From contig CALWHG010000070.1 of NCBI GenBank assembly GCA_944380315.1, positions 1 to 42,332 of the forward strand: a stretch of 42,332 nt of DNA, read 5' to 3'. Shown piece after piece: positions 29,301 to 37,103 of this stretch (positions are counted from its first letter, which is position 1; each line of letters opens with the position of its first letter). Both the position numbers and the translations under genes were made by a program. The notes under the pieces were generated by a model. That model searched no databases and was not told the DNA's origin. It saw nothing but the letters and a program-made list of their open reading frames with translations. Origin of the DNA: an uncultured Lachnospiraceae bacterium. Lineage in GTDB: Bacteria > Bacillota > Clostridia > Lachnospirales > Lachnospiraceae.

Positions 29301-29663
29301 TTAAAAATCGTACCGGTCGAGAACTTCCGCTATTGCCTGTCCAAGCAGATAACACCGGATAGTCACGTCAAAGTACTCCCACTCTTCGTCCAGGAGTTTC
29401 TCACCTACCACGGAAGGCTCCACGCCAAACTCCGACAGAGCCTCCTTCAGCAGGTCCATGTTATCCATGACATATTCTTTGGCTTTCCATGTATTGAAGG
29501 TATAGCTTCCGCTTGCGTTTCCGGTCACGCTATCCTCGACCCAAAGTTCGTCATTGAGCTTTTCCTCCAGGCATTCCCGGTCGTTCCTATACTCTGGCAT
29601 ATAAATATTATCCAGAATATACTGACTGATATCGTGTTTCATTGCTTCTAAATAGTTATACAT
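29301..29663 (-). CDS. Conserved hypothetical protein (120 aa)
   Basis: The ATG follows GGAGGCGGAGC. The sequence (MYNYLEAMKHDISQYI, GNASGSYTFNTWKAKEYVMDN) resembles proteins shared by Firmicutes plasmids, ICEs and phages. Function unknown. It overlaps the membrane protein gene upstream by 8 bases. Confidence 0.78.
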   Translation of the reverse strand: MYNYLEAMKHDISQYILDNIYMPEYRNDRECLEEKLNDELWVEDSVTGNASGSYTFNTWKAKEYVMDNMDLLKEALSEFGVEPSVVGEKLLDEEWEYFDVTIRCYLLGQAIAEVLDRYDF

Positions 29664-29856
29664 GCTCCGCCTCCTTGTTTATTACTGAATAAGCTTCCAG
29701 GATTCCCCCGGCCAGAATCAGACCCAGGAATACCCAAAACATTGTTACCAGTGTCTCCGTCGCAAGTCCTCCATCGACTCCGCCCGCCATGAGCAAGGCC
29801 AGAATGAATCCGCCCGCAAGCAAACCGCAGGCCAGTCTATGTGCTACTTTCCGCAT
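29656..29856 (-). CDS. Small two-helix membrane protein (66 aa)
   Basis: The start is at MRKVAHRLACG, 7 bases after GGAGG; the upstream extension lacks a site. Two membrane helices (GLLAGGFILALLMAGG and LVTMFWVFLGLILAGGILEAY) with a short loop and a basic start place the N-terminus inside. Possible holin-like or transport accessory protein. Confidence 0.7.
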   Translation of the reverse strand: MRKVAHRLACGLLAGGFILALLMAGGVDGGLATETLVTMFWVFLGLILAGGILEAYSVINKEAEHV

Positions 29857-29879
29857 CTCTTTTGTCCTCCTTTGTTTAA

Positions 29880-29912
29880 TACAGAAAAAGCCGCCAAAGC
29901 TTTGACCCTTTG
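29880..29912 (-). terminator. Possible terminator hairpin
   Basis: On the minus strand GTCAAAG pairs with CTTTGGC (one G-T) followed by GGCTTTTTC. It is modest but plausible, ending transcription from the region to the right. Confidence 0.4.
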
Positions 29913-30324
29913 ACGACTGATATAAATCAAACCCCGGACAGAATATCTCCGGGCAAATATTCAATTGTGTTACGTCATTGTTTCATTTTTCTTTATTGTC
30001 TAAAATGCATTTATGCCATAAAAAGACTTTTGTCTGAATCCTTAACAGAATACACTCAACGTATAAGTGTAACGGTAGTACCGCATCTATACCCCCGTCA
30101 ATGCAGGGTGTGGCGCAGAATGCGCAGACTATCCCTACATAGAGCCCATGTCTTACTACGTGCGCACGGCTCCAACTCGCGCCAACTCAAACAGTTTGTC
30201 AGACTGCGGGCATCCCGAGCGAGTCCCCGACCCCGGCCAACCTTAACAGACCGTACTTTTACAGAGTACAGTGCTAAAGCGCAAGGGTTATAAAAAAACA
30301 GCTATCTACTCCGCATAGCGCAAG
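29913..30324. other. Gene-poor stretch
   Basis: I see no supported gene. The stretch is GC-richer than its surroundings and has several short palindromes, for example GTACTcTgtaaaAGTAC near 30252. A GCTAT/ATAGC hairpin followed by TTTTTTT (minus strand, 30292-30325) may terminate the small frame to its right. Confidence 0.4.
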
Positions 30325-30651
30325 CTACTTGTATCCGACGAGTCGAGCGCCAGCCCAACTATATCGTCGCGCGGAAATAGCCTTAAACAATCCGTCATTA
30401 TCCGCCCGTGATGGTACAATACGCCCGTCAACGTATGTACGCCAAAAGTAAACGCAATCGTTCCCGTATAGATGTAAAGCATACTTTACATTACATCGAC
30501 TGAGCGCGTGCATGCCTCCATCATGAGCTTTTGAGATATCCCCCGTCAGAGCCCCGTCATACGGACAGACCTCCCCCGTAAGATATCTTAAGTCTGTTTT
30601 TTGTTTGTCAATGTGCCCTCCGCGCGGTCGGTCGTTAAACCGCTGTCGCAC
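30325..30651 (-). CDS. Doubtful small open reading frame (108 aa)
   Basis: This frame codes for CNVKYALHLYGNDCVYFWRTYVDG and similar plausible protein sequence, but the GTG start has GGAGG 14 bases away, and a palindromic operator lies inside the frame at 30472-30491. An internal ATT near 30611 after GGAGGGCAC would be an unusual start. It is either a real gene with a rare start or non-coding regulatory DNA. Confidence 0.35.
   Translation of the reverse strand: MRQRFNDRPRGGHIDKQKTDLRYLTGEVCPYDGALTGDISKAHDGGMHALSRCNVKYALHLYGNDCVYFWRTYVDGRIVPSRADNDGLFKAISARRYSWAGARLVGYK
30472..30491. promoter_or_regulatory. Palindromic operator, copy 1
   Basis: ATGTAAAGCATACTTTACAT is a perfect 20-bp palindrome apart from its centre. 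It matches 31733-31752 at 19 of 20 positions and the half-site pair at 31561-31574, so it looks like the binding site of a phage or plasmid regulator. Confidence 0.6.
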
Positions 30652-30793
30652 GGATACTATATCCGCCTCCAGCGCTAACCTTTAACGGATAAGTCCCTTC
30701 TTTTGGTTGTGGGATAGCGTGAGTCCCTTTGAAGGGTACGCCTTACGCTTTGCGTAAACGCTCACGCTTGCCATTTATGGCTATGGCTTGCCA
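30652..30793. repeat. Three-way-junction structure, gene-free
   Basis: At 30716-30768 AGCGTGAG pairs with CTCACGCT and encloses two hairpins, TTACGC-AAA-GCGTAA and CCCTT-CA-AAGGG. Next to it CTTGCCATT occurs twice (30767 and 30786) with ATGGC/GCCAT between. It could be an RNA element on either strand or a single-strand origin. Confidence 0.5.
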
Positions 30794-31513
30794 TTACTTA
30801 GTGCTATAGTCCACCTTCTGCAGTGTGCCTGTCTCAGTGTCCATCGTCGCATATTTTGCGGTATGTATGAGATACTCAAGGATACAACGGATAAACAAGT
30901 CAGCGACCTCCGCTTGTTTCCTAAGCTGCACAAAGTGCCCATCAGTATATGCCTTGCCCGTTGCCTTCCTTGCACCGGAAATATACTTACTTGCTACTTC
31001 CGCAAATTTCTCGACCGCTTTGCCGTTATCAACGTTAGCTATACCCATGCCCTCCAGTATGAAGGCTATTTCTCTTTCATAGTTCGCCTTAGAACTTGCT
31101 TTACTTGTGCCCATAGACTGAACATATGCCTCCGCTATTGGACAGCGTTTTACCTTCTTCTTGCCGTTGACGTTTTCCTCCGTGTAAACCACTTTAAGCT
31201 CAGCCATAGTTGTTACTTGAGTATTGCGTACTTTTTCCGCTACTGCCTTATAATCAGACTCCGCCTTAGTTTTTGCGTCAAGGTATGGAGTCTTAGACAT
31301 GCCGTCAAGCCTTCCTATCTCGTCGAGAGTCTTACCCTCCTTCAGGAGATCTGCGGTTTTGCGCTCAATTTCCGCAATATACGCCTCCGCTGTCTCGATA
31401 GCCGCTTTTTTTGCCTTCCTTGCCTGGTCCAGTGTCTTAATAGACATACTGTACGCATTAAGGGCATCGAACGCCTCCGCTGTCATGGTTACAAAATTCA
31501 CTCTTTTAGACAT
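30794..31513 (-). CDS. Hypothetical coiled-coil protein next to the origin region (239 aa)
   Basis: The start is at MSKRVNFVTMTAEAF, 5 bases after AGGAGG. It is lysine-rich and almost entirely helical, with a coiled-coil segment (KTLDQARKAKKAAIETAEAYIAEIERK). No enzyme motif is visible. Its promoter (31573-31602) overlaps an operator, so expression is regulated. The place next to DnaA boxes suggests a replication, copy-control or partition role, by position only. Confidence 0.78.
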   Translation of the reverse strand: MSKRVNFVTMTAEAFDALNAYSMSIKTLDQARKAKKAAIETAEAYIAEIERKTADLLKEGKTLDEIGRLDGMSKTPYLDAKTKAESDYKAVAEKVRNTQVTTMAELKVVYTEENVNGKKKVKRCPIAEAYVQSMGTSKASSKANYEREIAFILEGMGIANVDNGKAVEKFAEVASKYISGARKATGKAYTDGHFVQLRKQAEVADLFIRCILEYLIHTAKYATMDTETGTLQKVDYSTK

Positions 31514-31560
31514 AAAGTCCTCCTTCTGCATGTATACCATGCCTTAAAAAAATATTCATA

Positions 31561-31602
31561 ATGTAAAGGTACATATAATCAGTAGGTGCTTACCTGTATC
31601 AA
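31561..31602 (-). promoter_or_regulatory. Promoter with overlapping operator
   Basis: On the minus strand TTGATA (31602-31597), an 18-bp spacer and TTATAT (31578-31573) form a promoter for the 30794-31513 gene. ATGTAAAGGTACAT (31561-31574) overlaps the -10 end and shares the half-site of the two 20-bp palindromes. A repressor binding here would block transcription. Confidence 0.6.
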
Positions 31603-31671
31603 GTTTTTTGCTTGATTGATTATGGCTACACTATGCCAGGACTACAGGAAAAAGCAAATAGGGCATAGTTT

Positions 31672-31775
31672 TGTGGATAACTTGTGGATAAATGATGTAG
31701 TTAGGCGGTTGAGAGGTGAAACTTTGCTAAAAATGTAAAGCTTACTTTACATTTTGAGGTCCATTTTGTGGATAA
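31672..31775. other. Candidate replication origin: three DnaA boxes
   Basis: TGTGGATAA (the complement of TTATCCACA, a perfect DnaA box) occurs at 31672-31680, 31683-31691 and 31767-31775, all in the same orientation. The palindromic operator copy 2 lies between them. Transcription runs leftward to the left of this area and rightward from 33.5 kb, as expected around an origin. Confidence 0.65.
31733..31752. promoter_or_regulatory. Palindromic operator, copy 2
   Basis: ATGTAAAGCTTACTTTACAT lies inside a longer AAAATGTAAA/TTTACATTTT inverted repeat (31730-31755). It differs from copy 1 at a single centre base. Confidence 0.65.
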
Positions 31776-32810
31776 CTTAATGCCCCGGTTAAAAACTATA
31801 ATTTTTAAGGGGGGTATTAAAAACGCCAAAAAGCCTTTGCCTGCTTTGCCCCCGGTTATGTCATCATCTTCCAAACTCGCCGCAAAAAATCGGCATTCCC
31901 CATCCTCTCTCCGTCATTTATCAAAACCCGCCGTAAATATAGTGATAAAAATTTTATCAATTCGTAAACAAAAGCCATCGAAGCATTTTCGGCAAATGCT
32001 AAAAATTGCAAAATTTCACAATTACACCATTAGTCAGCATTTAGGCGCACTTGAAACACATAGGAGTTTTCGGAATTTTCACGAATGAATAAAATGCGAC
32101 AAAGGGTATAAGAAAAACTTAACACATAAAATCGAACGGAGATTATGATAGGACTGATTGGCAACATGTGATAATTATAAGTAATAGTTATATTTAGCGA
32201 ATTTTATTAATATAAGTTTTAGTTATATTACTAATGTTTAGTATGAATAGATCTGTATATCTCTTCATATCTCTCCATAAGTATATCTTAACTCTGCCGC
32301 AGACATCATCCGCCGAAATGATCTAACAGATCTCGCCCGTAGAAACCTTCGGCAGAAATCTCGCCGAAGTAATCCCTTTTCTGCTTGATTACACTTAATG
32401 TGTCAGGCGAAGTATCGTCAAGGGCGTAAGCTGCGGAGCAGTACGTAGCGAAGCGCAGTACCCTTTACGATGCGAAGACAGACACATATAATCCCACCGG
32501 CAGAAAAGATATAACGGATAGTCTATTCTCTCCGGAATCTTGCCGCAAAGGCTTTCACCTTCGATGACTCCAACATCCACCAATAAATACAACCTTTTCA
32601 CCCTACTTATCATCTGGGTAAATTGTAGCCGAATGATTAGTACAACAAAAAAGATGTCGCTTGATTTTGATGTGGTATAATAATGGATTACACTACAGAG
32701 GATGAGGCTACAAAGAGTGGCGCTCGACCGATAGGGAAGAGTCGACACTCTCATAAAAGAGGCCTCTGAGGCCGATAATATGGCTTAAATCGCTGAAATG
32801 AAGTTTGTAA
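31776..32810. other. Gene-free AT-rich stretch next to the DnaA boxes
   Basis: No supported gene lies here. A very AT-rich part (about 32140-32270, with many AAT/TTA runs) would serve as a duplex-unwinding element. At 32421-32470 AAGGG pairs with CCCTT around internal hairpins. AGAGGCCTCT at 32759-32768 is a palindrome. Confidence 0.4.
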
Positions 32811-32851
32811 GAATTAAATCTTTATGAACGTAGTGAATAAAGATTTAATTC
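32811..32851. repeat. 15-bp perfect inverted repeat
   Basis: GAATTAAATCTTTAT and ATAAAGATTTAATTC are perfectly inverted across an 11-nt loop. No T-run follows; it would form a long hairpin in single-stranded DNA or RNA. Confidence 0.75.
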
Positions 32852-32898
32852 GTTTAAATGGATATAGCATTTAGTGGGCTGGTCTATATGTAGTAGTA

Positions 32899-32954
32899 AC
32901 TACATTGAGATATAGTCAATGGTAAGAATAGTCTATGGTTACTCTCAATGTAGT
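32899..32954. repeat. 12-bp perfect inverted repeat
   Basis: ACTACATTGAGA and TCTCAATGTAGT enclose 32 bp with nested ATAG/CTAT pairing. Directly to its left ATGTAGT-AGTA-ACTACAT forms a separate 7-bp hairpin, so two structures share a strand. Confidence 0.7.
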
Positions 32955-33001
32955 AGTCAGAACATTGTATATAACCAGTATCTGCAGATATAAGTAATAT
33001 C

Positions 33002-33200
33002 ATAAGAGAGGATTATATACATTTCTATGTAGTAACCTTAGAATATAAGATATATCTATAAGAGAAGGTTATATACATTTAAAGTAGTAACTATAGAATA
33101 TAAGATATATCTATAAGAGAAAGTTATATACATTTAAAGTAGTAACTATAGAATATAAGATATATCTATAAGAGAAAGTAAGATACATTTATATAATATA
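33002..33200. repeat. 55-bp tandem repeats (about 3.5 copies)
   Basis: The unit begins ATAAGAGAAAGTTATATACA and contains AGTAGTAACTATAGAATATA and TATATCT. Copies start at 33002, 33058, 33113 and 33168. The first copy and the partial fourth have diverged; the middle two differ at one or two bases. Each holds a TATAGA/TCTATA inverted pair. Such iterons near DnaA boxes are typical of replication origins or a regulator array. Confidence 0.75.
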
Positions 33201-33560
33201 AGGGGGTATCATCCAGCGACAACTCGTAAGTGGAACATCAACCATTTTGGTGTCCTCTGAATCACGGCTTCTTTCCTGCCTTTCCGCTCTCCGGCGAAAA
33301 CTCCCTATATATAATCGTGAAATTTTTATCATTTTCTTACCGTTTCTGCTCCATTCTGGCCAATTTCTGTTTTTTTCTGCCCACAATCACTTCAATTTCA
33401 CTTTTTTTCATTTTCTTGCCGCAAACACTTGCATAAATCCAGGATTCTGGTACAATACAACTAACATCGACGTGAACAGGTTTTGGCGTAAACCAATAGC
33501 GGCGAGAACTGCAACCAGTATATATACAGCCTGACGCGCGGGCAAGAAAGGAACCAATAG
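33201..33560 (+). promoter_or_regulatory. Leader and promoter of the rightward operon
   Basis: No supported gene lies here. TTGCAT (33429-33434) and TACAAT (33451-33456) with a 16-bp spacer form a plus-strand promoter about 100 bases before the first ATG. The leader has GTTTTGGCGTAAACC, which could form a small hairpin. Confidence 0.6.
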
Positions 33561-34751
33561 ATGACCGGAAAGCTAACCACAACCCCTGTAACCCTTGCCA
33601 TAAGGACTCCGAAATATGATCTGATGGCTTTCTCTTCTACCGGATTCGGCTCCGTTAGATGCTTTGATGCTGTGGATAATGCCTGGTTCTTGGGCAAAGA
33701 CGTTGCTACCGCGCTTGGATATCCATTTCCCATTCAAGCGGTCAGAGCTCGCGTCAAGAGTTGTGACCGGAAAGTATTTCTCAAATCCATGTTCAACCCG
33801 CCGGAGCAGCAGACGCCTTTCGAGCTTCCTGCCGAAGCCATCCCCAATCGCGGGGCTACCTTTATTAATGAGGCTGGCATATGTTCGCTGGTGATCGGAA
33901 GTAAGCATTCCGCGGCCAAAGACTTCCTGCCGTGGGTATTTAGAGACATTCTTCCTGCTTTGCAAGTCGAGTGTCCAGCTTTAGTTTCTCCGTCCCCACA
34001 AGTTGCAACGGAGCCAATGGTTATCGGCGGGGTGGAGTGTTTCGAGAAAGATGGGATAGCCTATTTGCGTCTGGAGACGGTAGCCAGAGGGCTTGGTTTT
34101 ACAGAAATAAAAAACGGCATCGAATACATTAAGTGGCGCAGAGTCGAGACTTATTTAAGAGAGTTGAGTTTCGCCACTTGTGGCGAAAGACCAGAATTCG
34201 TTCCGGAGAGTGTCTTCTATATGCTGGCGATGAAGGCCAACAATGAGACGGCGCACAGATTCCAGTGGAGGATTGCAAATGACATCCTGCCAACGCTCCG
34301 GCGCACAGGTACATATAGTCTTCCCGGCGTAAAACCCGAGGCATCAACTCCGATACTTGTAGAAGCTCCCGAGGTTATTGCTGCCAGGCAGAAGATGGAA
34401 GAAGCCATGGTCGGTCCCGATGAACTGTGGACTTTTACCAGAACGGCCAAGTGTTTTGGTGTCAGCATCTCCGAGTTAACCAATTACCTCCGCGATAGCG
34501 GATACATTGAGAAGAACTCGGATGACCTGTGGCTCCCTACTGATAAGCAGGGTGACCGGAGGTTTTTTGAGGTCAAAACACGTATGCCTCGTTGCGGCAA
34601 AGGCCGGATCTTTCCGCAGGCATACACCACCCAAGCAGGTCGAGCCTACTTCTCTACCTTGATCAACGCGGCAAGAGTCGCCGGTGAACTGTATAAAGGA
34701 AGTGAAGCGAACAAGGCGGCCGGAGCTAAGAGGCGAAAGAATCCGAGTTAA
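33561..34751 (+). CDS. BRO-family regulator with two BRO-N domains and KilA-C
   Basis: This 396-residue protein carries a first BRO-N domain (about residues 25-135: VRCFDAVDNAWFLGKDVATALGY ... INEAGICSLVIGSK ... WVFRDILPAL). A second, more diverged BRO-N-like domain (about 150-250) reads YLRLETVARGLGF and FQWRIANDILPTLRRTG. The C-terminal 100 residues are a KilA-C domain (TRTAKCFGVSISELTNYLRDSGYI). BRO/KilA proteins bind DNA and act as phage regulators or antirepressors. A doubled BRO-N is less common. The start has AAAGGAAC upstream. Confidence 0.88.
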   Translation: MTGKLTTTPVTLAIRTPKYDLMAFSSTGFGSVRCFDAVDNAWFLGKDVATALGYPFPIQAVRARVKSCDRKVFLKSMFNPPEQQTPFELPAEAIPNRGATFINEAGICSLVIGSKHSAAKDFLPWVFRDILPALQVECPALVSPSPQVATEPMVIGGVECFEKDGIAYLRLETVARGLGFTEIKNGIEYIKWRRVETYLRELSFATCGERPEFVPESVFYMLAMKANNETAHRFQWRIANDILPTLRRTGTYSLPGVKPEASTPILVEAPEVIAARQKMEEAMVGPDELWTFTRTAKCFGVSISELTNYLRDSGYIEKNSDDLWLPTDKQGDRRFFEVKTRMPRCGKGRIFPQAYTTQAGRAYFSTLINAARVAGELYKGSEANKAAGAKRRKNPS

Positions 34752-34765
34752 TGGAGGATGATTAC

Positions 34766-34782
34766 TGTACGAAAAACGTACA
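34766..34782 (+). promoter_or_regulatory. Small palindrome after the double BRO gene
   Basis: TGTACG and CGTACA flank AAAAA. A TATAGA follows at 34784-34789 and could be a -10 with TTACTG (34762-34767) as -35. Promoter and operator are both possible. Confidence 0.35.
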
Positions 34783-34860
34783 CTATAGAATTGAGCGACA
34801 AGTTGTCTCTAAATAAACAAAGGAGATGTTGAATATCATGATCGTCCGAGGGGATATCTT

Positions 34861-34944
34861 ATGGACATCACATATAAGATCAGCCCGGCAGGCGTGACCA
34901 TGCTTACCGAGGCATTTTCGGAAAGGAAGGCTGTAGCGCTATGA
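34861..34944 (+). CDS. Possible 27-residue peptide
   Basis: GAGGGG lies 7 bases before the ATG. The reading frame ends in TGA overlapping the next ATG (ATGA). Coupling with a secreted peptide makes translation plausible, but the length gives weak support. Confidence 0.35.
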   Translation: MDITYKISPAGVTMLTEAFSERKAVAL

Positions 34945-35081
34945 AGATGATTAAAAGAATAATGCTGTGTACGATGTTGATGGTCTGCGGCGCGGCCGTA
35001 GGATCTTGCGGAATGATGCCGGCGCTGGCGGACCAGAACGTTGAGTGTATAGTGACACCGGAAAGGAGTGACTGTGACTGA
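34941..35081 (+). CDS. Small secreted peptide (46 aa)
   Basis: The frame KMIKRIMLCTMLMVCGAAVG has a basic start and a hydrophobic core ending in ALA-D, a signal peptide or small lipoprotein pattern. The site is AGGAAGG, about 10 bases away. The frame overlaps the RNA ligase start by 8 bases. Confidence 0.5.
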   Translation: MKMIKRIMLCTMLMVCGAAVGSCGMMPALADQNVECIVTPERSDCD

Positions 35082-36192
35082 CAACTCATATCTCTGCAGA
35101 TTCATCTCGGAGCACCCCGATGATTGGCGGGAGCTGCTCGCCGAGAAGAATATCAAGATCTCCGACGAGTCGCCCTACTCTATTTTTAACTATAATATCG
35201 GCGCGGACTTCTTTGATCCCATAGTGCAGGAGGCCCGGGGCATCATAATAAATACGGAGACGATCGAGGTTGCCTGCTGGCCTTTCCGGAAATTCGGCAA
35301 CTGGGATGAACCTTATGCGGACGAGATTGACTGGTCCACCGCGAGAGTCGAAGAAAAAATCGACGGCAGTATAGTAAAGCTCTGGTGGGATCCGCTGCGA
35401 AATACATGGAGATGGTCCACTAATAGCGTTATAGATGCGCTCAATGCCAAGGTTGGGACATGGACAAGCTTTCTGTACTTGATTACTTCGGCAAAGAATT
35501 ACGATGAGATCAGAAACGCTATAAAGAGCGGACGTGTGTCCAAGGATAGAACATACATATTTGAGCTTGTTGGCCCAGAGAATCAGGTGGTCGTTCGTTA
35601 TGCTGAGCCGTATCTCTACCATATCGGCACGAGGAGCAATGTAAACGGACAGGAGTACCGACCGTCCATTGGAATCTCTCATTCGCCGACGTTTGAAGTA
35701 TCGGACCTGGGCTCTTGCATAGAGATGGCAGAAGCGTTGAATTCGAGCCATATGTTCATTTTAGGGGAAGGGTTTGTGGTCATTGATGCCAATTGGCACC
35801 GGATCAAAGTCAAATCGTCGTGGTACAGGATCATGCATCATGCCATAAATAACGGAGTTATGACCGCGGAAACTATAGTCAATCTGATTCGTGCTAACGA
35901 GGATATTGATGCCTACTGTCGAAACTTCCCCGCACTCTCCCGCCATTTTAAATATTACCAATGGCAAGTTGAGGAGCTGAAGTACGGAGCGGAAGAGGTT
36001 TGCCGGATCGTAGATATGGAGCGGCTCAATAGCTTCGACCGCAAGCAGATAGCCCTGCGGATAAAGGACAATCGGTATGCGGCGATCGGGTTCAGACATC
36101 TTGATAGCGGCAAGTCAGCTGCAGAGATACTGGCGGACATGACTGATCGAGCGTGGTTAAAATATATCAAACAGTACGAAAAGGAGAGTTAA
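35074..36192 (+). CDS. T4 Rnl1-like RNA ligase
   Basis: This 372-residue protein starts at a GTG 6 bases after AAAGGAG. It has the RNA ligase motifs: motif I EEKIDGS with the lysine at residue 95, motif IIIa FELVGPEN (163-170), motif IV EGFVV (232-236) and motif V IKVKS (244-248). It also has the conserved upstream ARGIIIN (54-60). A C-terminal domain of about 115 residues follows, as in T4 RNA ligase 1, which repairs tRNA. Along with the kinase-HD enzyme it can heal and seal cut tRNAs. The window therefore holds two ligases, with one of each type. Confidence 0.9.
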   Translation: MTDNSYLCRFISEHPDDWRELLAEKNIKISDESPYSIFNYNIGADFFDPIVQEARGIIINTETIEVACWPFRKFGNWDEPYADEIDWSTARVEEKIDGSIVKLWWDPLRNTWRWSTNSVIDALNAKVGTWTSFLYLITSAKNYDEIRNAIKSGRVSKDRTYIFELVGPENQVVVRYAEPYLYHIGTRSNVNGQEYRPSIGISHSPTFEVSDLGSCIEMAEALNSSHMFILGEGFVVIDANWHRIKVKSSWYRIMHHAINNGVMTAETIVNLIRANEDIDAYCRNFPALSRHFKYYQWQVEELKYGAEEVCRIVDMERLNSFDRKQIALRIKDNRYAAIGFRHLDSGKSAAEILADMTDRAWLKYIKQYEKES

Positions 36193-36896
36193 TGACAACG
36201 GACGTAACAGTATTTAAGAACAAAGAGTTTGGACAGATACGAACAGTAATGATCGACGGTGAACCGTGGTTCGTAGGAAAGGACATTGCGGAAGCGCTGG
36301 GCTATAGTAATTCTCGTAAGGCATTGGCAGATCATGTTGATGGCGAGGATAAGATTCAGAACGATGGGGTAACGATTCGGGACTCCATCGGGAGAGAACA
36401 ATGTCCTACTGTTATTAATGAGTCAGGATTATACTCTCTTATCTTGTCCAGTAAGATACCTTCCGCCAAGCGGTTTAAAAGGTGGGTGACGGCAGAAGTG
36501 CTCCCCTCTTTACGAAAGACTGGCGGGTTCATTCTTCAGAAACCTGACTCCTATATGATAGAGGATCCCGTGGAGCGCGCGCAAAGGTGGACTGAGGAGT
36601 ATAAAGAGAAGCTGGCGTTACAAGACAAAATCGCCAAAGATGCTCCAAAGGTCGCGATCTACGATCATTTTCTCGGCGGTGATGACCGCATGACTATTAG
36701 TGACTGTGCTAAGCTTTGGGGTGTCACCAGGAACGAGCTCTTCTCTTTCCTGTATGATCATGGCTTCTGTATTAAAGACAGTACTACGGGCAAGTGGATC
36801 CCAACGGCGGAGCACAAGTATGACGGGATGTTTGAGGTCAAATGGTTTCGCCCATGGAATAGTCCCACCAGCCATCCATCGACATATATCACCTGA
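36192..36896 (+). CDS. BRO-N/KilA-C regulator, interrupted by an in-frame TGA
   Basis: This 234-residue protein opens FKNKEFGQIRTVMIDGEPWFVGKDIAEALGY, a textbook BRO-N, with INESGLYSLIL and WVTAEVLPSLRKTG to close it. KilA-C starts at MTISDCAKLWGVT. It stops at TGA (36894-36896) right where the KilA-C continues. The same frame stays open after the TGA as EGREILYPQIHAEKF until TAA at 37047-37049. The stop of the RNA ligase overlaps the ATG (TAATG). Confidence 0.87.
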   Translation: MTTDVTVFKNKEFGQIRTVMIDGEPWFVGKDIAEALGYSNSRKALADHVDGEDKIQNDGVTIRDSIGREQCPTVINESGLYSLILSSKIPSAKRFKRWVTAEVLPSLRKTGGFILQKPDSYMIEDPVERAQRWTEEYKEKLALQDKIAKDAPKVAIYDHFLGGDDRMTISDCAKLWGVTRNELFSFLYDHGFCIKDSTTGKWIPTAEHKYDGMFEVKWFRPWNSPTSHPSTYIT

Positions 36897-37049
36897 GAAG
36901 GCCGAGAGATCTTGTATCCTCAGATTCATGCGGAAAAGTTCGCAGGTCAACTTACCAAGTGCTGCGATGTGTATCGAGATGGGATGGAGAACCGCAGACG
37001 GGCCGTTAAAGCATATTGGGGGAATTTGCGGCAGCAGATAGCTCAGTAA
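36897..37049 (+). pseudogene. In-frame continuation of the KilA-C domain after TGA
   Basis: These 50 codons in the same frame encode the missing end of KilA-C (EGREILYPQIHAEKF...). They line up with YTTQAGRAYFSTLI in the double BRO protein. TGA is an ordinary stop elsewhere in this window, so this is a nonsense change or a read-through signal. Confidence 0.6.
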
Positions 37050-37103
37050 TAGCCAAAACATGTTGCTTTGTACTTTGATAACTGAATATCTAATGTAATT
37101 TTA

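Noticed and set aside
31768-32088. Plus-strand 106-codon frame
   Set aside because: It begins inside a DnaA box, has no ribosome binding site and its composition is low-complexity basic.
33002-33200. CRISPR array
   Set aside because: The 55-bp units are repeated as a whole without unique spacers and no cas genes lie nearby.
33230-33534. Plus-strand leader peptides before the double BRO gene
   Set aside because: No ribosome binding site and the frames are phenylalanine-rich low-complexity sequence upstream of the promoter.
34836-35156. Minus-strand frame of 106 codons over the RNA ligase start
   Set aside because: It is antisense to a gene with clear ligase motifs and has no start signal.
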